From: Baffinella frigidus
Lineage: Eukaryota > Cryptophyceae > Cryptomonadales > Baffinellaceae
NCBI GenBank assembly: GCA_026770585.1
Contig: MU646437.1
Coordinates: forward strand, 171,098 to 181,102
Direction of reading: 5' to 3'
Length of the DNA: 10,005 nucleotides
This document shows, in pieces, positions 1 through 7,200 of this stretch. Within the stretch, counting starts at the first letter, position 1. Each line of letters begins with the position of its first letter. The translations under genes and the position numbers were made by a program. Under the pieces are notes generated by a model, which had not been told where the DNA came from, searched no databases, and saw only the letters and a program-made list of their open reading frames with translations.

Positions 1-35
1 GGGGGTTGGGGGTTGGGGGTTGGTGGTTGGGGTTG
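1..35 (-). repeat. GGGGGTT heptamer run (opposite orientation)
   Basis: Three GGGGGTT units then GGTGGTT and GGGGTTG, followed by GTAGGGTTTA at 41-50. This is the G-rich strand of the same heptamer family seen as C-rich on the right side of the window. It may continue to the left. Confidence 0.75.
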
Positions 36-109
36 AGAGTGTAGGGTTTATGACTTTCCCGTCGGGCACCAGGGGTGATGTATGAGACAATGGCACCAAA
101 AATAGGGGT

Positions 110-297
110 GGTATATCAGCAGCTGGCTGTTAACTTGAACGTATATCAGCAGATTGACAGCCAGCTGCTGTTATTTTGGACCAACATGCCACCACTAGAG
201 TTCAGGCTGTGTTCAACTGGTGGACGGCGCAAGAAAGTGGTCCTAGGGAAGGGGGGGGGGTAGGGGGGGTCACGGAGGAAGAAAGTGGTCCTAGGGA
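110..297. repeat. Small hairpin and direct repeats in gene-free stretch 36-475
   Basis: GTATATCAGCAG occurs at 110 and 141. CAGCAGCTGGCTGTTA (117) pairs with GACAGCCAGCTGCTG (159). AAGAAAGTGGTCCTAGGGA is repeated at 231 and 279. No coding signal in this stretch. Confidence 0.7.
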
Positions 298-302
298 GGG
301 GG

Positions 303-307
<5 letters not shown>

Positions 308-339
<32 letters not shown>

Positions 340-414
340 TCTTCTCCCCCTCTCCCTCTCTCTCCCTCTCTCTCTCTCTCTGACTCTCTCTCCTCTCTCT
401 CTTTCTCTCTCTGG
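308..414 (+). repeat. CT-rich microsatellite
   Basis: Near-continuous (TC)n with CCC interruptions. Open frames across it are low-complexity artefacts. Confidence 0.95.
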
Positions 415-475
415 CTCGACCCTGGCGGAGGGGGGGGTCAGGGCGGGCACCTCGCCGATGGTCCTGGTTTCGGCA

Positions 476-679
476 GTAACTCGCCCATAGGCAGGTCCGA
501 GGGCCCTACCGTAGGGCGTAGGCTCATACGCCCTACCGTAGGGGCCCTAGGACCTGCCTAGCTAGGACCTCTTAGCAGTCAATTTTGACCGCTTCGCCAC
601 TTAAGGCGTATCCCTTAAGTGCCCAGTAGGCACATACGCCCTACGGTAGGGCCCTAGGACCTGCCTATGGGCGAGTTAC
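476..679. mobile_element. TIR element with 45-bp ends, flanked by 40-bp direct repeats
   Basis: Arms 476-520 and 635-679 are inverted repeats with 44 of 45 matches (GTAACTCGCCCATAGGCAGG...). The interior holds further dyads around CCCTACCGTAGGG and GTCAATTTTGACCGC. Outside, TCAGGGCGGGCACCTCGCCG... is present at 438-477 and again at 687-726 (38 of 40). A decayed internal copy lies at 1000-1094. Confidence 0.85.
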
Positions 680-767
680 GGTGGGATCAGGGCGGGCACC
701 TCGCCGATGACCCTGGTTTCGGCAGTCAGACCTGTGCACATAGGATCGATGGTCAGCGTAGGGTTGG

Positions 768-832
768 GTTATCAGCTGGGGGCCGATAACTTACCGGGGA
801 TATTGGCACGTATCGGCCTCCCAGCCGATAAC
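768..832. repeat. Inverted repeat
   Basis: GTTATCAGCTGGGGGCCGAT (768) and ATCGGCCTCCCAGCCGATAA (812) pair with one gap and one mismatch. A third related segment GGCTGGGAGGAGTTA follows at 841. Confidence 0.7.
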
Positions 833-877
833 TATCGACCGGCTGGGAGGAGTTACGATGACTGCCAATAACTCCGC

Positions 878-1219
878 CAGCGCTTCATGTCCGTCCTCTG
901 AGGATCGACGGTCAGCGCTATCTGAAAAATGCGATCCGAACGCAAACAAGGATTTTTCTGCAGATCCTTACCAGGTACAGACCTGTGCACATCCCGTAAG
1001 TGGCGAGTAGGCCCATACGTCCTACCGCAGGACCCTGGGACCTGCCTAGGACCTCTTGGCGGTCAATTTTGACCGCCTCGCCACTCAAGGGGTACATGCT
1101 GTTATAATTACTAGTATGATCCATTTGTGTGGTAAATTTCTTTACCGCGACATGTTTATCATAAACACTAGCCGCGATTAGATGGACGGTCAGCGCTTCA
1201 TGTCCGTCCTCTGAGGATC
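878..1219 (+). repeat. Spaced direct repeats
   Basis: CAGCGCTTCATGTCCGTCCT + CTGAGGATC is identical at 878-906 and 1191-1219. CAGACCTGTGCACAT occurs at 727 and 978. The region 833-1270 holds no gene I can support; it is a mosaic of these repeats and the truncated TIR copy. Confidence 0.85.
1000..1094. mobile_element. Truncated, diverged copy of the 476-679 element
   Basis: GTAGGCCCATACGTCCTACC, GACCTGCCTAGGACCTCTTG and GTCAATTTTGACCGCCTCGC match the interior of the first element (523-607). No terminal arms remain. Confidence 0.7.
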
Positions 1220-1270
1220 CAAGGAGGCGAGCAGCGAAGCGGTTCGCGGGTCGGGTTTCCCATCACGGGA

Positions 1271-1404
1271 TGCACCACCAGCCACGTGAAGTCAACCAAC
1301 GCAAAAGTTGAATCCCCCTGTATGATAAACCCTGAGGGTTTATCATACAGTGGAAATCAACTTTTGCCATCGCTCGATTTGGTTCACTTCTGGTGGGTGG
1401 TGGC
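1271..1404. mobile_element. TIR element with hairpin core
   Basis: Outer arms TGCACCACCAGCCACGTGAA / ACTTCTGGTGGGTGGTGGCA, inner arms GCAAAAGTTGA / TCAACTTTTGC, and a core hairpin at 1318-1350 with two 16-bp arms (CTGTATGATAAACCCT) around one G. Arms are unequal in length by short insertions. Confidence 0.75.
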
Positions 1405-1443
1405 AGGAAGGGAGTTGGCAGCCGATGCACCTCACGTCACCGC

Positions 1444-1604
1444 CCCCTACCACCAACCCTCACAGCCTCAGCAAATCGTCGAATTTCAGGTCACGTATCT
1501 CCCTTGGAGGCCGCTAGATTCCGGCGTCTGTGGAGCCATTCTATCTTGAAATTGAAAATCGAAAATCGTCGATTTGCTCAGCCCGTGAGGGTTGGTGGTA
1601 GGGG
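1444..1604. mobile_element. TIR element, family C, 161 bp
   Basis: Left arm CCCCTACCACCAACCCTCAC then AGCAAATCGTCGA; right arm mirrored, TCGTCGATTTGCT...GTGAGGGTTGGTGGTAGGGG. A half copy with TACCACCAACCCTCACAGCA and GGCAAATCGACGGTTTTCGA occurs at 5941-6000. Confidence 0.78.
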
Positions 1605-1613
1605 CTGAGGAGC

Positions 1614-1614
1614 G

Positions 1615-1653
<39 letters not shown>

Positions 1654-1684
1654 CAGACAGACAGAGTGAGTGTGTGAGAGAGAG
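1614..1684 (+). repeat. TG/AG microsatellite
   Basis: (TG)n, then (AG)n, GACA units and GTGTGTGAGAGAGAG. A GTAAGC donor-like site follows directly at 1685, without supporting coding sequence. Confidence 0.93.
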
Positions 1685-1695
1685 GTAAGCTTCTC

Positions 1696-1843
1696 GACGC
1701 TCTGACGACCATCAGAGCGTCAGAACTACTGCAACGTTAGGAAGGGGCACGTTCCCTGACATCTGAACTGGGGGCAGAACCTACAGGTCCTAAAACAGCA
1801 AGACCGCCATCAGAGCGTCTACTACAACTGTGGGAAGGGGCGG
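1696..1843. repeat. Hairpin and direct repeat
   Basis: GACGCTCTGA...TCAGAGCGTC forms a 10-bp stem (1696-1721). CCATCAGAGCGTC plus ACTACTGCAAC/ACTACAACTG and GGAAGGGGC recur at 1709 and 1806, suggesting a local duplication of about 95 bp. Nothing else identifiable up to 1880. Confidence 0.7.
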
Positions 1844-1880
1844 TGCCGTCGCTGACGGTGCCGAAGACCTGCCCGAAGCC

Positions 1881-2400
1881 AGTCGTCTTCTTCGCCGGCG
1901 CCTCCTCCTGAGGAGTCACCGGGTCCTCCTACGGAGGGAGGAGGTGTCAGATATTGTTGGCGCCGTTCCCACGATCCTCGCCGAGCCTGGCTCCTGAGGA
2001 GTCCCCGGGTCCTCCTGTGGAGGGAGGAGGTGATATCTCAGATATTCCTGCCACCGTTCGATTTCGTATTTGGTGGCCTGGCTGTCGTCTTCTTCGCCGC
2101 CTCCTGAGGAGTGACCGGATCCTACTGAGGAGTGAGGAGCTGTCAGATATTCTTCGCACCGTTCCACGATCCTCGCTGAGCTTGAGGGAAGCAAAAGTGG
2201 CCCAGTCAGGCTAAACGTGGCCCTGGTCAGGCTAAAACCGCCCTGGTCAGGCTAAAAACAGGGACCGGCGCCTCCTCCACAGGAACTCCTCCAGAGGAGT
2301 GACCGGATCCTCCTGAGGAGCTCCTGAGGAGGGAGGAGCTGTCAGATATTTCCTGTCACCGTTGGTCTGATATTTCCTGTCACCGTTCGGTGTTCTATGG
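1881..2400. repeat. Modular repeat built on CCTCCTGAGGAG, about four units
   Basis: Units start near 1901, 1991, 2099 and 2285: CCTCCTGAGGAGTGACCGGA, TCCTCCTGAGGAG, GGAGGAGCTGTCAGATATT, CACCGTT. GTCGTCTTCTTCGCCG precedes two of them. Between units 3 and 4 lie three copies of a roughly 20-bp GCCCTGGTCAGGCTAAA unit (2198-2259). GTTCCACGATCCTCGCTGAG (2161) recurs at 3098. Gene-free. Confidence 0.85.
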
Positions 2401-2489
2401 AGAGGATTCGCCGTTTTGCCGACCCATGCCTTCACATGGTCTTAAGGGTCGGTTCCGCCTAGATTGAATGTAGACACGGTCCTTCCTAG

Positions 2490-2630
2490 CCACTAGCCCT
2501 TGGAGGTGGCTCAAATAGTGCTCTTGGGCATTTTCGATTTACCTTGGATCGGGGTCGGATCCGACCCCGATCCAAGGTAAAATCGAAAACCTTCCAGGGC
2601 ACTATTTGAGCCACTTGGGAGGGCTGGTGG
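2490..2630. mobile_element. TIR element, family B copy 1, with 44-bp perfect palindrome
   Basis: Outer arms CCACTAGCCCT / AGGGCTGGTGG, a 5-bp unmatched step, then GTGGCTCAAATAGTG (2506) / CACTATTTGAGCCAC (2600-2614). The centre, 2538-2581, is a perfect palindrome around GGATCC. Near-complete self-complementarity over about 140 bp; non-coding. Confidence 0.85.
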
Positions 2631-2824
2631 AGCTACGGAGGTCGCCCCCGAAAGATACGGAGGGAAAAGACGACGAAGAAAGGGAGTGTCTTAGGAATAT
2701 ATTTTCAGAAGATCACTGGCCCGTGATCCGCCATGTACCGTCCACCAAACCCGTGACGAGGCAAGGACCCACCATTCACACGGTCACCCTCTACCCGCCA
2801 ACCACCAAGATCGCACACACCGTG
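2631..2824 (+). other. Open stretch between two TIR elements, possible orphan exon
   Basis: Fitted exactly between the TIR elements at 2490-2630 and 2825-2945. The plus frame is open over about 60 codons with mixed composition (PPKDTEGKDDEERECLRNIF, SEDHWPVIRHVPS...). No splice sites of quality, no start of its own and no recognised motif. It may be old coding sequence trapped between insertions, or chance. Confidence 0.2.
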
Positions 2825-2945
2825 TACAGGGGTACCTCGCTCATAGGAAACTGCCCCACCCCTAGGACCACCATAGGGCCCTAGACATAGGCCTGCTGTA
2901 GGGACCTGGGGGGGGGCGGTTTCTTATGAGCGAGGTACCCCTGTA
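2825..2945. mobile_element. TIR element with 33-bp ends
   Basis: 2825-2857 and 2913-2945 are inverted repeats (TACAGGGGTACCTCGCTCAT...), two mismatches over 33 positions. The short interior contains CCCTAGGACC and TAGGGCCCTAG dyads. Non-coding. Confidence 0.82.
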
Positions 2946-3136
2946 GAACTTGCCCTACGGGGCATCCGCCTGCTGGCCGTGGAGGGGAACCATGATGCCG
3001 GGAAAAGCCAGCAATAGCCAGCAACGTTTCCCCTCGCGGGTGCAACCTGCGCGACACTCCGGCTCGCAGAAGGGCGGCACCCCCCAGGGACAACAGTTCC
3101 ACGATCCTCGCTGAGCCTGAGGGGAGCAATGGTACC

Positions 3137-3300
3137 TGCATGCGGAAGGACGAGACAGCAGCGCGGCCGCGCGTGACGGTCATCGCCGCAGCAGGGCGCG
3201 CCTGCATCGCCCCGAGTGCCTGCTCCCCGAGTTCGCGATCAATGTGCGGCGAAAACGCGAAACAGATGATACTCAGGGAGCTGTCTTCTTTGCAAAAAGA
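3137..3300 (-). CDS. Weak coding-like segment, possible further exon of the minus-strand gene
   Basis: On the minus strand a stretch reading SLSIICFAFSPHIDRELG then EQALGAMQARPAAAMTVTRG and RAAVSSFRMQ is open. It ends at an ATGCAG|GTACCA donor-like site and begins near an AAGACAG acceptor-like site. It lies downstream of the plastid-leader exons in the right direction. The opposite strand is also open across the same bases (MRKDETAARPRVTV...), so the coding strand is uncertain, and neither product is recognised. Confidence 0.2.
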
Positions 3301-3399
3301 AGGTGTCGAGCGAACCTTGATCTGATCCCACAGAACACGCATATTTTTTGCTCCATGCCCATGATGCGGGTGAAGGTGTCCTCGACACTCCCTCTCTGC

Positions 3400-3522
3400 C
3401 CCCTCTCTTTCCGCCTCCATCCAACCCCGTCCTCTCCCTCTCCTCTTCCCCTCCTCTCCCTCCCCTCCCTCTCTCTCTCTCTCTCTCCTCCCTCCCCTCT
3501 CCTCCCCCTCTATCTCTCCCTG
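3400..3522 (+). repeat. Polypyrimidine (CCTCTC)n tract
   Basis: Over 100 bases almost entirely C and T. It lies just past the 3' side of the readable part of the minus-strand gene (polypurine in that gene's sense). Open frames here are low-complexity. Confidence 0.92.
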
Positions 3523-3822
3523 GGGGCAACTAGCCTGCCGGCGGGGCCGCTAACAACATCCTGCTCGCCCCTTTTCATACTAAGGCCAGCCGCATCAGCT
3601 GGCCGCCCCACACGGGTGCGCGAGGCGAGCCTGCCGGCGGGCCCCGAGCGCCTGGCCGAAAGTTGTAATAAATCCACCAAGCCAGCGAATGCCAGCACAT
3701 GATGGCGCCAGGAGCGAATACGGAGACGGGGGCATGCCGCAGGGTGAGTGGAATACCGGGGTGGTGAAGGCCGAGGCCGTCGAGGCGCAGGCGAGAGCCA
3801 TGAAGACTACGAACGACCTCAT
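3510..3822 (-). CDS. N-terminus of a probable plastid-targeted protein (partial, intron uncertain)
   Basis: From ATG at 3822 (minus) the frame reads MRSFVVFMALACASTASAF then TTP. This is a short basic start, a hydrophobic core, and an A-S-A-F cleavage region with Phe at +1. That pattern is the hallmark of bipartite plastid presequences in algae with secondary red plastids. After TTP there is a possible GT donor (3756) and an AG acceptor (3652-3653). Beyond the acceptor one frame reads ...GPAGRLASRTRVGRPADAAG then LSMKRGEQDVV, rich in Arg, Ala and Ser like a transit peptide, and stops at 3510. This particular splice does not keep frame (phase 0 into phase 2), so the true intron borders are unknown. 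The mature protein is not identified. The gene is divergent from the transporter gene, with about 235 bp between starts. Confidence 0.55.
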
Positions 3823-4058
3823 GACAAACAAGATGGTCTTGGGCTTGAACGCAGGTTGTGAATGTGGCGGTCTCGAAATCGAACCGAAAGCAAGCAGAAA
3901 TGACAACAAACGAAAATGAAAATTGGGTCCGCTTCGTTTTGGGCGGACGCAAATAAATTTTGCGACTCCCTCGCGGTTCCTTCCCTTCTCTTCCACCCCT
4001 TCCTCCCACCTCACCCACCCCTCCCTCCCTCCCATTCCCAGGGGTTCAGCTGTCAGAC
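3823..4058. promoter_or_regulatory. Probable shared promoter/5'-UTR region between divergent genes
   Basis: Lies between the minus-strand ATG (3822) and the plus-strand ATG (4059). It contains two small dyads, GTCCGC...GCGGAC (3927-3948) and CGCAAATAAATTTTGCG (3948-3964), then a pyrimidine tract ending in CAG at 4039-4041. No clear TATA box is visible. The promoter role is inferred from gene orientation only. Confidence 0.4.
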
Positions 4059-4229
4059 ATGTCAACTTTCTTCCTCGCCGAGGCGGTCAAGGCCGACGTG
4101 GAGGGCGCTGGGGACCCGAACCAATCTATGGGAGAGATGGCGCAAGGCGTCGCTCTGAAGGACGTTGCACCTGCCATCGTCGTTGGCAGCGACCTTCCAC
4201 GTGAGACCCTTCCCCTTGAGGGGTGGTGC
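4042..4229 (+). CDS. Probable first coding exon of the transporter gene
   Basis: A pyrimidine-rich tract (3966-4038) ends in CAG at 4039-4041, and a well-coded stretch follows with ATG at 4059 (MSTFFLAEAVKADVEG...). It is alanine- and acid-rich and would be a cytosolic N-terminus. Two donors are possible. GTGAGA at 4201 matches consensus better but leaves phase 1. GTAGGG at 4230 leaves phase 0, which matches the phase-0 start of the next recognised exon at 6621, and the protein then ends LPRETLPLEGWC just before the WYLYDW segment. The upstream acceptor suggests a 5'-UTR intron or an unseen earlier exon. I do not recognise this segment by homology; its link to the transporter rests on position, strand and phase. 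It could instead belong to a separate gene. Confidence 0.45.
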
Positions 4230-7200
4230 GTAGGGACCTTTTCCACACGAAAACGCCAGTGATGTCATGCACTTCTGCGCCCATGTAACTGGGGGGGGCA
4301 CCCAGGTCCGCTGGCACAGCATTCGGAATCGCCGAGGTGTGATGAGGTAGCATCCCCGCGCCTCTCCCTGTTCCCACCCTCGGTCGATGTCGATGTTGAC
4401 CGTCCCGTGCATACCGCTGAATAACCCCTCGTTGTCCCCGCACCGAAGTGAGGGGTCGCCCAAGTGAAAGTCTTCATGTATCTAAAAGGGTCAGCCAACG
4501 TTTGCAGGGTTTAGGATTTAGCATCAGGATTTAGAATTGAGCCACACCACACAGCGGGCTTCGAATGTATGTCGTGAATAAATCATGAGTGATGAATCAT
4601 AGGGACAGAGGGTTGCTCCCACGGGTAACCGATTCTCGAGGTTCTTGGTGGCTGAGAAACCAAGAATCCCTTCTCGTATTCCGCTGTGTTGCGCTGTGTT
4701 GGCTTCCAAGGCGATTTTCCCAGAAATCTGGTCGAAACGTCGGTTGGTTGAATGTCCGTGTGCGAGCAGAGCAAGCCACGAATTTAATCCCGCCGAGTAT
4801 TCACAGTGAACATGATTTTGGTGTATCTTGAGGGTATAAATAAGTCAATCGTCTATCTAGACTTCATTTAGAGCCTTAAGATACACCAAAATCGAATCGG
4901 AGATCCCCGAAATCGTATTCACTATGAATGACTCGTTGGGATGAAATGAGTAGGACAGTTGGTGATTCTGGTGTTCGAAGCAGGGCGGGGTCTCATCCGG
5001 GAACCTGTTTAATTCAAAAGAAAATAGCCTATCAAACCGGATTATGGCCCTAATTGAATTTAATTATGGCCCTAATTGACCTTGGTCCAACTCCTATGAA
5101 CAAAAAGGGACCCGGGTTCTTTGAAGATAAACATGTCCCCCGATTAAAGCAGGGCGGGGTCGCGACGGTGCAGGAGCCTGAGCAATCCAAGAAGGGATGC
5201 TTCACCATGCCAACGACCCCCTACGATCGAGAGACGGTACACCCACCCCCCATCAGCCCTCCCACGTGGCTCAAATAGTGCCCTGGGAGGCCTTCGATTT
5301 TACCTTGGGTCGGGGTCACTTTTGACCCCGATTTGGATCGGGGTCACTTTTGACCTCGATGTCAAGGTAAATCGAAAATGCCCCAGAGCACTATTTGAGC
5401 CACCTCCGAGGGCTAGTGGCCTGCCCTGCTGACCTCCTGGCCATAAACATTAGACCCTAAACTCGAAGTCCCTCTAATCTAATCGAAGCTTTTCTAACTT
5501 AGAAATCTAAGTTATGATGGTAGGAGACGATGGAGATTAAGTTGGGTTATAATTGTGGGATGGGTTATAATTCTAGGACGGAAAATTCTGAAGCGGCAAG
5601 GGTACAGGCAAAACACGGATGCAGACAGCATCTCCTGCAATGATACCCCAACTTGAGCACTTGGAGCTATTGAGCTCCCTAAGTCAACCAGGGCCACTTT
5701 GGGCGGCCGCCTGGCTGCAGAATGCGCCACAGCCGCGCCGGGCGCTGCTCCTGCCCTGGCTGCGGATCTCATCCGGGGACATGTTTAATTTCAAAGAAAA
5801 TTATTCCCTATTTGTTCTTAGGAGTTGGACGAAGGTTAATTAGGGCCCTAAGTAAATTTAATTAGGGCCAGAATCCGGTTTGATCGGCCATTTTCTTTTG
5901 AATTAACATGTCCCCGGATGAGATCTCGAGGACCGCAACATACCACCAACCCTCACAGCAGGGGCAAATCGACGGTTTTCGATTTCCCGATTTCAAGGGG
6001 AATTGGAGCCGTTGAAGTCGGATTCCGCCTTCAACGGCTGCGGATCGCAACATAGGATGAAAGGAAACGATGGAGAGTAAGTTGGGTTGCAATTCCTAAA
6101 TTGTAGGAGACGGAAATTTCTGAAGCGGAAGCAGTCAAGGCAAACCACGCTCGCAGGCGATGAAGTTTGCTCCCACTAATAAGTGTAGGACGAAATGTAT
6201 TGATGCGGAAGCAGTAAAGGGAAAACACACTCGCAGGTTGCGTGGTACCTGTTCGACTTTATCTCACAGAATTCAATTATTTATTGGTTTTAGAAAGTCA
6301 ACTCACCCATAAAATCGTCAACTTATTGTTTACTATTACTAATTAATATATTAAGTTGAAGATTTTGTGGGAGAGTTGACTCTCTAAAACTAATTAATAA
6401 ATAGATTGTGTGAGATAAGACTGGGCGAGCGCGTGCTTGACGGCGGTGGGCATCACCCTCTTCTCTGCATCTCGTTGCTGACCTGCTGACCCTCAACACT
6501 AACCCCTACACTCTTACTAACATTATGATGGTAGGTTGGGTCATAATTTCTAAACTGTATGGGAGGAAAAAATCTGAATTGTAGGAGACTAACATTCCAA
6601 AATTCGAACCACACTCTCAGGCCGCGTGGTACCTCTACGACTGGGCGGCAGCGTGCTTCACGGCGGTGGGCATCACGCTCTTCATCCCACTCATGCTCAA
6701 CGCCACCGCCCGCGAGCACGCCCTGGGGGAGGGGTGCGAACCCGAACCCCGAAACCCTCCACTCTTGCGTTTATAACTACTGCAAAGCCACAGGGGACTT
6801 CTCAAACCTGACACTAAAACTGTTTTTAGGACCTGACACTAAAACTGTTTTTTGGACCTGACACTAAAACTGTTTTTAGGTCACTTGTTGGCAAATTTTG
6901 GTCACGTCTTTGAGGTGGAAATTGCCTTTTGAGGGGGAAATGGCTGCAAAGTAGGCGACAGGATCCTGTTGCCTACTTTTTGAGACTTTCCCCGTGGCTT
7001 TGCAATAGAAGGGCTCGGGGTATCCATCATCGAGATTCGTGTGCATCGCTTTCGGGGAGGGATGCAAATCCGAAACCCGAAACCCGGCACTCTTTCCTGA
7101 TTCCACGGGCCTCGGGAAGGGGTGGAAACCCGAAACTCGAAACCCGGCACCCGGAACCCGGAACCCGGAACCCGCAGCCCGGAACCCGGAACCCGAAACC

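Larger units (their letters stand above)
5424..6236 (+). pseudogene. Decayed copies of the intron end / start of exon 2 (two units)
   Basis: The sequence leading into exon 2 is repeated. 5424-5624 resembles 6473-6620 (CTGACC..CTGGCC..AAACATTAGACCC and GTTATGATGGTAGG), with GATGCAG in the acceptor position at 5618-5624. 6059-6156 repeats GATGGAGAGTAAGTTGGGTT, GAAGCGGAAGCAGT and an acceptor CTCGCAG at 6150-6156, followed by GCGATGAAGTTTGC in place of the exon. 6183-6236 is a third lead-in, serving the copy at 6237. The exon part is lost or unrecognisable in the first two units. Two TIR elements (5769-5921, 5941 on) interrupt this stretch. Confidence 0.55.

Noticed and set aside
202-450. Open frames on both strands across the CT tract
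   Set aside because: Low-complexity Arg-Glu or Ser-Leu strings from (TC)n.
1286-1608. Open frames around 1286-1608
   Set aside because: They lie within two TIR elements and their codon content follows the inverted repeats.
4062-4463. 133-codon minus-strand frame opposite exon 1
   Set aside because: The plus strand has better coding character and splice context over 4059-4229. Only 4268-4463 stays mildly suspicious on the minus strand.
5619-5765. Possible exon with WAAAWLQNAPQPRRALLLPWL
   Set aside because: Faintly like the TM1 exon (WAAAC...IPLML), but too weak to call a copy by eye; it does follow a decayed acceptor.
6255-6422. TIR element as a spliced introner
   Set aside because: Exact excision would need non-GT ends (ACTTTAT...ATAAG); no GT donor gives the right length, and the exon copy is truncated anyway.
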